Source: Carya illinoinensis
Lineage: Eukaryota > Streptophyta > Magnoliopsida > Fagales > Juglandaceae
Reading direction: 5' to 3'
DNA length: 64,000 nucleotides
Assembly (NCBI RefSeq): GCF_018687715.1
Contig: NC_056757.1
Span: 29,121,501-29,185,500 of the forward strand
Positions 12,531 through 24,832 of the stretch are shown in pieces. The notes beneath the pieces are model-generated. The model searched no databases and was not told where the DNA came from. It worked only from the letters and a program-made list of their open reading frames with translations. A program made the translations under genes and the position numbers. Every line of letters starts with the position of its first letter. Positions within the stretch are counted from its first letter, which is position 1.

Positions 12531-12660
12531 TGGCAGGAGCGCAATGAATGGATGTTCAAAGCCAAAGAGAGATCGAGGGAGGAACTAAAAGCTTTCTTTA
12601 TTAGAACTCTGTTTACTACTAAAAGCTTTCTTTATTAGAACTCTGTTTACTTGGGCCATC
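12531..12660 (+). mobile_element. LINE ORF2 C-terminal relic with 34-bp tandem duplication
   Basis: Plus-strand translation WQERNEWMFKAKERSREELK then AFFIRTLF matches the C-terminal block of the nested LINE ([20 protein letters not shown] then SLFIRTLF). Bases 12584-12617 are exactly repeated at 12618-12651. No tail or target duplication was recognised. This is the opposite orientation to the intronic LINEs. Confidence 0.75.
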
Positions 12661-13860
12661 TTTGCTTGCTACCTCTCGCATCTGGCTTAGTTCTAAATAT
12701 AAGAACGGTTCTTTTAAATATACTGAACATCATTTTAGTTCTAACTAAGACAACATATCTTTTTGCGTCTTACTTATCTCTCTGTACACAAGTATCAAAT
12801 GACACAATGTCTTATTTTTGCTATCTTTTTGCAGCACCAAAGGCAATCACTCATGTGAGTGAACCAATTTAAGCATGTTAACATACCTTGTTTGTGTACA
12901 ATTCATGCAATATTGTACTCTCAAAAATCACAATACAATATATACTCAAATGAACAAATGAATGCATTAAAAAAACATTCTATCAAATACATCTAGCAAT
13001 GGCGAAATGTTCATGTAAACGGAGATAACTAAAAAACTTATGGATAATAGATTATGGCATTTTTAACCGTCACAAACATGTTTTATAAACAGAGATTCAA
13101 CCCAATATACAAAAATGATCATATTCATAAAACGCAAGAAAAAAAATATGCGTATTACATGAACAAGGCACAGAGATATATATATTATTGAAAAAAACTA
13201 ACATGCTCTAGTACCAATGTTAGATTTTATGTAAATATACACAGCAGAAGAAATATCTTAAAGATAATATGTGAAGTTTAAGTTCAAAAAAAAAAAAAAG
13301 ATAATATGTGAAGTTTTTTCACAAGTGAATTCAGTATTCAAACCTTTGATTTTTCCTTCACCCAATGCGTAAGTGTGCTACATAGAAAAATCTAGAGACA
13401 CTTAAGAGATGCCCAAAGTCTAAGAGTTTTTCACTCAAAGAAAAGAGATTCTCATGTTAAAAAAGATGGCTCTTCCAAGAGATGGAGAACTGATTTATAA
13501 CACGTATCTCGGTCAGGTCCGACCTAGAGGGGATGTGAATATCCCTCCAAACACAAAATATGCCTCAATTCCGTGGTGACAGATGGTAATGAATCTCTTT
13601 CCGGATTCAACATGCTAGCTATTAAGACAAACAAAATTCAATACAAGATCATTATTCTTGCCAACAAATTCTTGACATGGTTTCTTAAATCAGCTTCTGT
13701 ACAGTAAGAAATAAACACGACTCTTGCTTCAATGATTCTAATATATAACCGACTCATTTCCACAGGGATTTTATTTTTTTCCCCTTCCAAATTCTTGGAA
13801 AAGAAATGTGCCATTGGCTCTTGCTTTCATACTTTTGTCTGCATTTTACAACCATGCATG
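12661..13860. other. Intergenic AT-rich spacer
   Basis: No gene or RNA was recognised between the F-box pseudogene and the 3' end of the receptor kinase. A short direct repeat (AAGATAATATGTGAAGTTT near 13261 and 13299), interrupted by an A run, is the only structure seen. The part nearest 13861 is probably the kinase 3' untranslated region. Confidence 0.5.
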
Positions 13861-16800
13861 TCACCTGGGTCCAGAGAGCTCCATTGCTTGGGCAAGCACA
13901 GAAGAGTCAACAGTGAGATCAGAGTATCGCTCCGAAGAGGAGAATTCATTGGCTCTGCATCTGGTTGATTCAGCTCTCTGAGAAGCTTCCCATTTTTCTG
14001 CAAGACCATCTCCTTCTAGCATTCGTACCACTTCAGACATCTTTGGTCGGTGACTTGGAAGGTATTGAGTACATAACAAAGCAACTCGAACCGTTTCTTC
14101 AAGCTCTATTGGATCATAGTTGCTTTTCAGGTCCTTGTCAACTAGCATTTCAAGCTTCCGTTCCTGATGAATTTTCTTCACCTACAATTTAAGTTTCATG
14201 AATCGGATTTCTACTAAGGTGGATGGAGTTTTCAAGTTAAAACTTTAAAAAGTTTAAACCATAAAATGAAATTTGTGTTTGTCTTACCCATTCAAGGATG
14301 GCTCCTTTCTGGTTTGCAGTTTTCCCAAACTCAAGAGCTCTTTGCCCAGATATTAACTCAAGCAGAAGGATCCCAAACCCAAAAACATCTGTTTTCTCAG
14401 AGGACTGGCCTGTGGAGAGATACTCTGGAGCTATATGCCCCACAGTGCCTCTAACGGCTGTTGTCACATGTGAATCCTGGTGATCCAACAACTTTGCTAG
14501 TCCAAAATCTCCTACCACAGCCTCGCAGAAGTCGTCAAGTAATATGTTTGCAGCTTTCACATCCCTGTGAATTATCTTTGGATCACACTGCTCATGCAAG
14601 TATAACAAACCCCTTGCAGCTCCCAAGGCAATTCTTTTCCTTGTCCCCCAATCCAGTGCTGGTTTTGCTACAATGGAGAAAGAGAAAAAAAAAAATGTTA
14701 TGTATGTTGGAGATAGAAGGGGGAGGTATCAATCTTAAACAAAAGCTGATATATTAGTGCAAAACTTGCAACTTGATTACACCCCAACATCTTGCTCTGC
14801 TCGCAAGCTAAATTGAATGGTATAAGCCTAATGTTGTAGGCGCCCCACCTTTGAGACGGGAAGCAACACTCCCATTCGACATATACGGGTAAACCAAAAG
14901 CCTCTCCGTGGAAGTCATACAAAATCCAGAGAGCCGGAGAAGATGCCGGTGCACTGCTAGACTGATCATCTCAATTTCCGTTTGAAATTGGACCTCACCC
15001 CCAATGGCATTTCCATCTTTGAGCCTTTTCACTGCTACTACTGTACCATCTTGAAGACACCCTTTATAGACATTACCGAAACCACCCTTTCCAATCAGGT
15101 TTTTGCTGCTAAAGTTGCTTGTAGCAATCTGTAGTTCTCTGAACTGATATTTCCTCAAGTTTCCAAGGCAAAGTTCTTCATGATGTTGTTCTGAAATTTG
15201 AAAGTTCAATATTTAAGCACAAACTAATATGATGCTCTCTGCTACTGATTTATATGCCATTTATAGATATTATTACTAACCAAAAACATCGAAAACTATT
15301 TGCTGGTTGTGCCGTTGCCTCCACCAAAGCAGGAAACCAAACCCAAGAACTAATAGGCAGATGCACCCTAAGCTTGAACCAAAGGCTAAGGCAGTTTTTT
15401 GTCTCTTAGTTGTTCCGGTATTTTGAGAGTCTGCATTTACATTTCAAGAATTAATGAGAAATGGGTATTATATTAAAGCAAGGGATGGCACCTTTGTAAT
15501 TTAAAGTGAGAACTGTTACAAAGAAAATGACTACATAAACGATAATGAACAGAGATACGCATCTTTATATTAGTAAGTAAAATTTTTAACAAATTGAAGA
15601 AATCTGCAAAAAGGGTGAAACTAATTACTCGACGAATAATTCAAGGCGAAAGAAGGTGGCAATGATGTCGTTCCAAAACAATCCTTCTCAGTTCCGGTGG
15701 CACATATCAAGGAGTTTCCAACAATACTGTGCCAGTCAAAAGACAAACAAATAGTTAAACATAGGTAAAGTGGAATGTTTTGAAGAGGGAAAATGAACAT
15801 TTTTGGAGTGAGTAGTGACTTACTTGAATGACTTGACATGCAACTTGGGTACAGGACCACTCAAATTGTTATAAGACAGATCCCTAGAACATTAAACAAG
15901 CCAAGCAAACTATATTCAGATATAAAATAATCATACAAGTTCCATGACAGGAATATAATTGTTGAGAAAGGACACAAGGTTTGAAGAGAATTACACGAAA
16001 GAAAGCTGGGTCATATTAGCTAAAGCTGGAGGAATAACTCCAGAGAGACTGTTATTGTTTAGCCGCCTGATCGGAATTGAAATCCCACTATCAGATTTAT
16101 AGAAGTAAGAGCAGTTAAAGCTATGTCTAATGACAACTGTTTTATGATTTGACTTAACAGGTATTGAAGATTTTTCAGGTGCAATAGATTATTGGGAAGT
16201 TGACCGGTGAAGTTGTTATTAGAAAGATCAAGTGTGCGGAGCTTTTGGAGTTTCTCAATCTCAGAGGGGATTGGTCCTGATATATTGTTGTTTTGCAGAA
16301 GCCTGCAAGAAAACTCCTGGAATAAGATAATGCTTAATTTAGAACACTTAAATAATTAATGGGGTTTACTTACACAGACTGGAGATTTTTCAAGTTGCCA
16401 ATGTTAGGTGACAAGGAACCGGACAAGTTCTGGCTTGGAGTTCCTCTGCAGCAAAACCAATTCAACTAATTCAAAAAACAATATGCTTCAAGTTTCATAG
16501 CAGGAAGGATTTTCATTTTCCTAGTTCCTATCCCGCCTATTCCAAGTTCCAAATTTCTTGCGTGGTTTTGATATGTATGTACTTACAGGCTAATGACCAA
16601 ACCATCAGGTGAGCAAGTGACCATGGTCCAGCTACATGGATCCACAGCAGTCTCATCCCAATTTTCCAGAAGATTATGAGGATCCTCCAGAGAATCTTTG
16701 ATGCCCATCAAAGCTAGAACTACAAGATTTTTTTAAGAAATTTCAACGTTGGATGTATAAGAATTATGAAGGACCATTCAATCTTATAGAGCTGTAATTC

Positions 16801-16925
16801 AAACATGAGAAAGAGCCCCATTTACCTTCATAGTTGACACCTTTGGGAGAAAGCAAACCAGTTGCTGAAGTCCATAAGCACAAGAAGGCCACAAAACAAA
16901 AAACAGCATCCGCTCTCCTCTCCAT
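13861..16925 (-). CDS. NIK: NSP-interacting kinase-like LRR receptor kinase (NIK)
   Basis: Eleven exons assemble with matching phases: complement of 13861-14181, 14288-14667, 14849-15190, 15281-15430, 15629-15726, 15824-15883, 15995-16066, 16159-16302, 16374-16445, 16587-16719, 16826-16925, giving 623 aa, the usual NIK length. Order: signal peptide ([16 protein letters not shown]), LRR N-terminal cap ([25 protein letters not shown]), about five LRRs encoded by 60-144-nt exons, proline/serine-rich linker, transmembrane segment ([20 protein letters not shown]) and a kinase with glycine loop [39 protein letters not shown] and activation loop [17 protein letters not shown]. All catalytic residues are present. 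The protein ends ELSGPR as in NIK1/2/3. Family members are SERK-like plasma-membrane co-receptors in antiviral translational control and immunity. Which NIK paralogue it is cannot be settled here. Confidence 0.95.
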
Positions 16926-18714
16926 TGAACTGAAAAGTTTAAAAAAAAAAAAACTAGGAGCCCAGATGCCAAAATCAGCTTTTCCTTTTTATGAAGGAAG
17001 GAGCTGCTAGCCGCTAGGAATGGTTTGAACAGTTGAACACAAGAAATCTTCAACTGGTTTTGTTTTTGTTGAATGTAATATTTACAAAAGAAGCGAACCA
17101 GGGCAATTCCATACGCTTTCCACACCAGCTGTCCACACAACCACACCTGCTCGCAGACCAAAAGTAGAGAAGTTCAGTAGCAAACAGACTAAAGAGAACT
17201 AGAATGCTTGCCACTGGTTCAGCAAAGAAAAGATATATATAAAAGCAATGAGGCACATTTGCCAAATCTTGATAAATGCAAAAGTTGATTTAAAAAAGAA
17301 AATACCTGCAATCACCCCACTATTTTTTATTTTAAATAATAAAAGGTGCTTGAGACGTTCCATTCCCCAGTGCTTGAATTTAAAACGTAAAGGGAATAAT
17401 GTATCAACCGCCAAGCATTTGTCGGGTATGTCCACAATATCGTTACCTTTTATCATCTTAAAAATAAATTATGCCATAAATTTTTAACACTAATTAATTT
17501 TGAGTGCATTGACAACAACATATGATTCAACAAGTGATATCAAGATCAAAAATCATGAGTACGAGTTGTGAGAGTCTTATCGAGTATAACTCCCATGGAT
17601 GATCCAAAAACATCCCTGCAAAGTGCAAAGTGTGAGATCATACGCCTGAAAAAGACTTGGTGACTTCCCTATTAAGAGTGCAGAGGAAGTGTCTAAAATA
17701 AATCAAGCGCATACTAAGCTTTTAATATTGAGGTTGGCCATTATGTTATGGTACAAGTTATTTTCGTGGAAAAAAAAATGAGAGAATCTCGAGGTATTAA
17801 GGTTGAGATCGACGATGGAATGGCTACTCATGGGAGTTTTAGTTGTAGCCGGTTATTTCTCACATATTTGCATATTTTCTACATTTTTTTTCTTTCAAAA
17901 ATATTTTCCTGCAATTATCTGAGTTGGGTTTGCTTTATTGATGCTGTGAAGTTGTGAACACCAGCACAGTCTCCACATTCAACAGACAGCAAGTCCCATA
18001 AACAATCAAAAGCAGCAAACTGCTCTGGAAATACAAACAAAAACAAATCAAAAAGCATTAAACTTTGATAAGCAAAATCTGTGTGTGTGTGTGTGTAAAT
18101 ACCATGTATATGTTTGTACAACGTATTTTTGTGGGGTCCTTAAATACAAGGTAAGCAACTGCATGTCACATTTGTTCACATGAGATAAAGAAGAGGCGGT
18201 AAATACTCTTTGCTAGAAGCCTAGAAAGCAGTGTCAACAATCAGCATGCCTCTTTAGCACCAAAACTGGAAAATGCTGAGGCGGCCCCCACCTTTATTCT
18301 TGGTCGACTGGCCCACCGATACAAAATATCATATAATTTGGGCTCCACCTTCTCAACCTGATTATAGCTATTGTAATCGTTCATGGGTACACGTGCAATC
18401 CCGGCCCCACAGCGCGCCATTGACTCGGTGTCTCAAACAAACGTTTCTTTGGACTGATTGCCTGCGTCCTTTGCATTAATGTCATCAGTGAAGGTAAAGT
18501 CGATCGGATGGTTGTCATTTGTGATCAAACAAAGTTAATTAAGGCTGGATTAGCTTTGAATAAAGGGATTATCTTTATAAGCAATTTAATTAGCCTGTGT
18601 TTGGACACTGACCTTTTAGTACCCACGCCGTGGTTAGGGAGTCCATCTGAACTAGTTTTTCAGACAGTCAAGACACCTAAAGACCAATCATTTTGATCTT
18701 TGTTACTACAAGAT
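16926..18714. other. NIK 5' flank and spacer
   Basis: Immediately upstream of the NIK start is an A-rich leader, and short frames up to 17487 have no recognisable homology. A stretch at about 17515-17955 (GAGTACGAGTTGTGAGAGTC to GATGCTGTGAAGTTGTG) reads like a degenerate non-coding repeat, but I could not assign it to a family. A (TG)n tract lies at 18080-18096. No other gene is seen. Confidence 0.4.
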
Positions 18715-19175
18715 TCTATTCTCAATGTAGTTGGCGGGCCCTCGGGTGCGTCGGGTGGCGTTATTCGGGATGAGAAGGGATGTGTGGTTGTAGGGTTTGG
18801 CCATTCTTACGGACATGATACAAATACGGTGACGGAATGTTGAGCTTTTTTAGATGGATTGAGGTTGTGTCACTAGTTCGGATTGAGAAACATACTAGTA
18901 GAGTCTGATTCAAGTGTTGCGGTTGGTTAGTTTCTTTTGGGGACTTGCAATTATTGGTATCTATGGAATTATTAGAATGAAGTTTTGAGCCTCTCTTCTT
19001 TACTTAATATTCAAGTTGGGCATATTTTAAAAGAGGCTAACACGGTAGCTGATTTCTTAGCTAAAGAAGGATTTAATAGAAGGGTTATGGATTTTCTTGA
19101 AGAAGGTTTTGGTCTAGGGATACTTTATGGGCTTGTACGCATGGATAGACGGGTCATCCCTTATATTCTTCATTA
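18715..19175 (+). pseudogene. Decayed plant RNase H-like domain (RVT_3 type), probably retroelement-derived
   Basis: Plus-strand translation across stops gives GGPSGASGGVIRDEKGCVVVGFG, HSYGHDTNTVTEC, AFLDGLRLC, ILVESDSSVAV and VGHILKEANTVADFLAKEG. This is the order of motifs in the RNase H-like domain carried by plant LINEs and by stand-alone genes (acidic residues in E..A, ESDS and N..AD positions). At least three in-frame stops (TGA at 18840, TAG near 18872 and others) make it non-functional. An A-rich stretch at about 19285-19310 may be the remnant of a poly(A) tail. Confidence 0.75.
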
Positions 19176-19344
19176 GTAATTGTTTGGTTATTGGGTGATG
19201 TTATTTTCATTTATTGATATATTCATGGTTATTCTTCCGCCTGAGTGAGAGTTTTATCAATAATCGGAAGTGCAGCCAGCCCTGTTTTTTAAAAATAAAA
19301 ATAAAAAAGTGTTGGAATTAAGTAATTCTCTTCTTCATCTTAAT

Positions 19345-19471
19345 TCTTATCATCCCCAATAATACATAATAATGTGTCAGAAATCAAGTGGATGTCATTT
19401 ACGTAGTTGATTAAAAAAAAAAACTACTTGAAATATAACACATCACTATGTGTGATTAGGGATGACGGGAT
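19345..19471. mobile_element. Small inverted-repeat element (MITE-like)
   Basis: The left arm TCATCCCCAATAATACATAA and the reverse complement of the right arm (TCATCCCTAATCACACATAG) form an imperfect ~30-bp terminal inverted repeat around a ~60-bp core. No target duplication was fixed and it is non-coding. Confidence 0.55.
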
Positions 19472-20504
19472 TTAGAGAGAAAAACCACTAGAAAAAATAT
19501 GATCCACGAAAATACTTAACGCACGTTAAATACACATACAAACTCTCAGAAAAAATTACAATTGAGAAGTAAATTTATCAGAATAATTTTATCAAGTTTT
19601 TAACTAAATTTAAGAGTATCAAATAGAACAGAAACAGACATGCGAAATGGTACTAATCACAAAATGGCTAATGCTCTTAAAGTAGGAGAAGTTGGATAGA
19701 TTTGTACTAATTTGTCCCTTCCCTTCCCTTCCCTTCACAACCACTTAGTGGATTTTCTTTACTTTTTCAGAACCATGAGATAGAACATGTGGTGTCATTT
19801 CCTGTCCATTTTCGGTACTCCCTTTTGTTATTGTCATGCACTAATCACCACTACTTTTGGGCCCTTTAACTCTTCTTAATTTCATTGATTAATGGCGCGT
19901 AATATTACCAATCAGCAAAGGAGATCTGCCAGCAAGGTGGTGGAGACTGGAGGGGGTCAAAAAGGCAGAGCCAAAGCAAGTGGGGTTAAGAGAAGCTGAG
20001 CATAATAATGAAACTAAGCCTCTGCACTTGGGGAGATGGGTTAGCAAATGAGTAGGAAATAATTGTTCTGTTTTACCCACTTGGTATGTTTGAATGGGGG
20101 AAAAGCCTGGAAGGAGATTCTCTATCTTCAACAATTTGGTAATACCTACATGATTTTGTCTTTGGCGCTGTACCTTTGAAGATTGAAAAAGCCTTTCAAA
20201 ATAGTTAATGAACCCTACCCCACTCCCCCTACTGGGCAAAATAAGAAGAAACAATTCACATTCACTGATCTTGTTCACCTCTCTATTTCTTCCCTGCCTC
20301 CCACTGCAGTTTTCTACTTAATACTTCACACAGAGAACGTGATATCAACCTAGTTTAACCTGATTCGTAGTAGCTTTGAAGATATCTCCTTGTGTGGTAC
20401 TTTTAACACAAAAGCTAACTGGATCAAGATTTTTTAAGTTCCGATAAGAATTTGGAGGTCTTTAGTAAAAGAAAGATAAACACATAAAACAGGCCTTACA
20501 ACAT
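19472..20504. other. Spacer without recognised gene
   Basis: A 129-codon minus-strand frame (19889-20278) has no recognisable domain and a composition unlike nearby genes. A CCCTT tandem tract lies near 19710-19733. Nothing else could be supported. Confidence 0.4.
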
Positions 20505-20664
20505 AGGAAAAATTTAGTTGTAAGGGATTATGTATATCAATACGTGCACCCATCCAATGTAATTGATCAGAAAATAGATTTTTTTTAAAACAGTACCAAT
20601 TTAAATTTTGAATATGAAAGCATCAACATTAATACGCAAATTTACTTGTACGTAACAAAACTTT
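20505..20664. mobile_element. Family B inverted-repeat element (decayed copy)
   Basis: The order of blocks, TTAGTTGTAAGGGATTATGTA, ATATCAATACGTG, a TGATCAGAAAATAGATTTTT core, AATTTAAATTTTGAATATGA and ACTTGTACGTAACAAAACTT, matches copies at 33.57, 34.92, 44.97 and 45.24 kb. No target duplication was established. Confidence 0.6.
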
Positions 20665-20771
20665 ATAACATATAATTTCAGAATGTCCGCTATATATTTG
20701 TCTCTCTCATCTACAAAATTAGATAATAATTTAGAGGATTTTTTTTCCCCCCAAAGCAACTAACAAATACA

Positions 20772-20992
20772 TTAATTACAAGGAACAAGGTCCCTGGGGT
20801 TGGGGGTGGGTCGGAATCGAGTACTGGTTGTAATATGTTGTCTCTGCATGTACAAAAAGGTGAAGCCAGAATAAATTCCCTTCTCCAATAGCTTAGGATA
20901 CCTCTCACGCAGCCCTACTTCTCTTTCTTTTTGTAGTGCAAACACGACCTTCGCAATCTCTCCCATTCCTAACACCATGCCCATTGCACTAA
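20772..20992 (-). other. Possible coding exon of an unidentified gene
   Basis: On the minus strand a strong branch/pyrimidine stretch and acceptor (ACCTTTCCCTATTAG) precede an open frame reading AMGMVLGMGEIAKVVFALQK, then ERYPKLLEKGIYSGF, ending ..DLVPCN. The charged, helical composition looks more like protein than the surrounding noise. No family was recognised, and no partner exon with compatible splice sites could be fixed upstream: a hydrophobic frame at 21080-21160 is one candidate. It could equally be chance. Confidence 0.25.
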
Positions 20993-21016
20993 TAGGGAAA
21001 GGTAAAAACAACTATC

Positions 21017-21020
<4 letters not shown>

Positions 21021-21051
<31 letters not shown>
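21021..21051. repeat. (CT)n microsatellite
   Basis: About 15 CT units lie between the possible exon at 20772-20992 and an AT-rich spacer. Confidence 0.9.
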
Positions 21052-21052
<1 letters not shown>

Positions 21053-21239
21053 GACTAATCAGCATCCTGTCTGAATAATATGATTCAGCATCTTTTAAAA
21101 CCATTACAAAAAAGCAAGTGGAAGTGAGCATCAACAAGAAGACAAAGATAGTCGGCTCTCGTTGCAAAGTAAAATAATAAGAAATTCGACACTCAATATG
21201 CTGTTTAAGTTCAAATTTAATGGTTCCCGTTTGAGTCAA

Positions 21240-23044
21240 AAAATCGCCATGATCATGTAATTTTTCTGGTACTTAGGCATTAAGACAGCTGACATTCCAT
21301 TAATGCTTTAAGCCCATAACAAATAAATTAAGTAAACTGTTTGGAAATGGAGAAGAATTGGATCCTCTTCAAAATATATGCGGATCCCATAATGTGGTAG
21401 ACGTGCACCGTTCCTACCCAATGATCAAATGTTTCTTTTCCTGCATGGGAATTTCATTCTTATTCCATTCGGCGGCCATAGAAAACAGTGAAAGCCCACA
21501 AATCCACTATTCATGCAGTTTGAAGAACATTTTTATAGTGAATGGTAGGGCTTGAAACGCTTTTGTTCCTTGATGACAATGTCTGCAAAACCATGTCAAC
21601 ACACCTATGACAAGTTCTTTCCGCACATTGTGGGCTATATTAAGATATTTAAGTGCAACTTCTGTACCTAGAAGTTCATCGGACTTAACAGACTACAAAT
21701 TTCAAGAGGTTTGTTTCCATAGAATATATATTCATTTAAGGAACTGCACCAAGAAAATTCTGTATTGTGCATAAAACTATTTCCTTTTGTCTAAATCTTA
21801 AGGTGTCAAAAACACTGTATCTTTTGACAAACTCATGCTCAAGAGTTTTACTGCCTCCCCCATCTGGTCTTAGGCTCAATTGTTTTTCAGCACAGCAGGT
21901 CTGTTCAAAGCCTGCAGTCAAGTCACTCTAACCACGCAAAAACATGGAAAGTAAAACATTTCAAAAGTGAGGAGAAACCCAGCTGATCAATTGCTTTCCT
22001 GCGTGTAAAAACGAGGGGAAAAAAACGCACTGCTTCCTGGTCCCCGCACTACAGGGACAAGCACATTCAATGTGACTACTACAGATTATATTCATAGCTC
22101 TTCCTAGTGAGAGAGGAAAAAAAATTACTGCAAAATTATGTAATCCACTTCAGGAAAAGTGAAAAATGTGAGTTCAGACGCATCAGATAGGAGTTTGTGG
22201 AAAATCTGTCTTCAAATTTCTTCTTTTCTCCCTTTCTCCTGGCGTATTCTTGCTTGGTGGGCTTTGTTTAACAACAAAACAAACGGAAGTAGGCTCAACA
22301 GGCAAAATCTGTCATGAAGGACGCCTTTCAAGGAAGGCAACTAGACTCGATGAAAAAGATAGGGTTTCTCCCCTTTGGCACGCATCCACGACGGTTCATA
22401 TGTAGCGAGATGGGACTAGAAATGTATAGGGATACAATGGAGAAGATATTGACAGAATAAGTATGAATTTTAGTGGATTTTCTTGCTTCACTATCGCTCC
22501 TCATTTGACTCTCTCTCTCTCTCCGTCTAGAGTCTCTCTCAATATGATTCTGTTTTAGGTTCAAAAACAGCAACAACGTACATATATTCAATGATTCATA
22601 GCAAAAACCCCCACAATTTCAGAGCAATGGACACATGAACAGAACACTTGGAAGCTTGTTAAGGGTGACAGTAACCTGCCTGTCTCACACAGTTACGAGT
22701 CCGTCTGCGAGATCGGTCTGCTTGCTCTCTCTCATTTCCACTGATCTGTAAATTCTCAAGTGTGTGGAGGATGCGTTCTTCCATGTCTTGACCGTACCTA
22801 TAGTTTATTAGCTGAGAAGAAAATTCCTCCTGGGAACTAAAAAACCGAGAAGAAAAAAAAGACGGTTTATCAACACAAAATTGGGTAGTCTCTCCAGAAA
22901 GACAAATAATAATAGAAAAAGGTGTATCGAGGGATTGGACGTCACGCCCATTTGGAATGAAATTCAGCAATCATTGAAGAGTACTTCCGCAATTGCAGAA
23001 TCAATTTCAACAAACAACGAGAAAGTATTGATGAGTAGTGCTAT
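21240..23044. other. Spacer; short frames without support
   Basis: A minus-strand frame ending at 22659 contains the plausible peptide MEERILHTLENLQISGNERE followed by an arginine-rich run, but no family or splice partners were recognised. A short CT tract lies at 22508-22523. No RNA gene was seen. Confidence 0.35.
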
Positions 23045-23196
23045 ACCTTACTCTTTCATCTCACTTTCATCACACTAAATAAAATGTGACATATTCATCA
23101 TCATTAGATAATAAATCCAATAAATAATCATTCAGTGATGATAAATGTTTCACATCTTATTTAGTATGATGAAAGTGAGATGATAATAGTATATAG
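23045..23196. mobile_element. Near-palindromic MITE downstream of SAMDC
   Basis: The left arm TTTCATCTCACTTTCATCAC and following AAATAAAATGTGACAT pair with the right arm (reverse complement TTATCATCTCACTTTCATCA... AAATAAGATGTGAAAC). The arms are ~50 bp, total ~150 bp, and the element is non-coding. The flanks suggest a TA-type duplication but this is not certain. Confidence 0.65.
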
Positions 23197-23569
23197 AATT
23201 TTCCATTCTATAAACTTTGCAACGCGCAGGGAAAAGCAAAAGGCAAGTAAACAATTTCAATCAGATGAATCCACTGCTTGACAGACTGCAATAACGACTC
23301 TGTAATCTCATTATAAGACCCAACATTTCATTAAAACAAAACAAAAAGAGACCCAACAGTCGCCAGACAAGATTAACATAAAGACAAGAAGGTTAAGACT
23401 GACTAATAATGCCAGACAAAAGCTTCTGCAGTGCAAGAGATGACTATGACTAGGCATCGCTTCATACCATTGAAGAAAACTAAAGGACTATGCCTTATCA
23501 GAGTAAGGCTGACAAGAAATGCTTTTATTTAATTCAAAGATGCAGACCACAACGGATACTAAACATTTG

Positions 23570-24646
23570 CTAATAATATTCTTCTTCCTGTTCTTCCTCT
23601 TGCCAGCATTTCAGAGTTGACTTGGGAGAACCACAGTCTCCATTCTTCACGAACCTCTGGTAGACAACGGAACCGCCAATTCCAAGCTCTTCATGGCTCC
23701 TCTCTCTGCGACAGTATCCCCTGACATCCAGTGAAAAATTATGCTCAAATGACTTACCCCAAACATCGGCATGCACCGCAATAGATAATTCACTAGGATG
23801 GAAACAAGCCAATACCCTCTCAACCAGCAGCCTCAGATTCATACGTTTCAAATCATACCCAACTGTTTCAAAACTTGCATAACTGAAACCATCTTCAGGC
23901 GTAACATGAATGGTAGAAATTGCATCTCCTTCAATAGCGTTCATGGAATAACCACAGGGGTCGAATTCAAAATCGCATATATCAGATTCTGGAAGAATTT
24001 TTCTTATACCAGAATTGTTGGTCATCGCAGCTGCAGTGTCTGATTGGGCTTTATAGAATACAGATGCCATTTCCCTGTCCAAACCAGTCATGCACATTTC
24101 TAGTGTGTAAACAGAGTCGCGTGAGCTTGCAAATTCAGCAGACGCAGAATACACATGCCATTTCTGTGGTTTTTTAGACCCACCCATAACATAAGCCTTG
24201 CTGCCTGAACCAAACTTCCCAAAATAGGTATCCAGTACAGCAACTTCTTCTGAGAAGTTATGATGTGGATATGACTGAGCTCCAGGAAAGATAAAACTCC
24301 CACGAGTGTACCTCACAGATCTTACAGCAAGGGAAAGCATCTCAGCAAATTTTAGAATGGGTGGGATTGAGAGTAGTAACTTGGTTGTTCCACACGTTTT
24401 GATAATGATCTTGTATGGATAAATAAAGAGGCTAGATTCCGAAAGAACGTATGAGTCCACATGATCATTTGACAGTGAAGCAACTATAGTACACTCAGCT
24501 GGTCCAAGAATATCATCCAATTGAACTTTTGACAGAGATCGAAGACCCTTTCCATCAGGATCTACAAATATGCCCGGCTCAAAGAATGATATTTCTAGCC
24601 TCTTTTCATAACCTTCAAAACCGATTGCGGATACCGCTAAGGCCAT
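23570..24646 (-). CDS. SAMDC: S-adenosylmethionine decarboxylase proenzyme (SAMDC/AdoMetDC)
   Basis: A single uninterrupted exon encodes 358 aa, starting [20 protein letters not shown]. The enzyme makes decarboxylated S-adenosylmethionine, the aminopropyl donor for spermidine and spermine, in the cytosol. Visible signatures are the autocleavage site [14 protein letters not shown] between Glu70 and Ser71 (Ser71 becomes the pyruvoyl group), the conserved KTCGTTKLL segment with the catalytic Cys, and the PEST-like stretch [16 protein letters not shown] that marks plant enzymes for rapid turnover. Length and lack of introns in the main frame are typical of plants. I chose the ATG at 24646, since the open frame extends 45 codons further only from a TTG. 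Translation is expected to be controlled by the two upstream ORFs at 24833-25121. Confidence 0.97.
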   Translation of the reverse strand: MALAVSAIGFEGYEKRLEISFFEPGIFVDPDGKGLRSLSKVQLDDILGPAECTIVASLSNDHVDSYVLSESSLFIYPYKIIIKTCGTTKLLLSIPPILKFAEMLSLAVRSVRYTRGSFIFPGAQSYPHHNFSEEVAVLDTYFGKFGSGSKAYVMGGSKKPQKWHVYSASAEFASSRDSVYTLEMCMTGLDREMASVFYKAQSDTAAAMTNNSGIRKILPESDICDFEFDPCGYSMNAIEGDAISTIHVTPEDGFSYASFETVGYDLKRMNLRLLVERVLACFHPSELSIAVHADVWGKSFEHNFSLDVRGYCRRERSHEELGIGGSVVYQRFVKNGDCGSPKSTLKCWQEEEQEEEYY

Positions 24647-24832
24647 ATTGAAAGACAGATGATTCCAGTTGAAAGACAACCCCAGCCGTAATAGACAAGT
24701 TGCAGAGAGATTGCAATCACAGAGAGAGTGCTCAAGACAGAACTCAGTTGAAGAATAAAGGAGAAGTATACAGAACAGCAAAACAATTAATGAACCACTT
24801 TACGTGGAGAAATTATTTCCAATGTATGAATA

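Noticed and set aside
19889..20278. 129-codon minus-strand frame
   Set aside because: No domain, no splice partners and no family resemblance. It is probably chance.
24644..24781. 45-codon N-terminal extension of the SAMDC frame
   Set aside because: The extension begins at TTG, not ATG, and is not conserved in the family. The ATG at 24646 gives the normal N-terminus.
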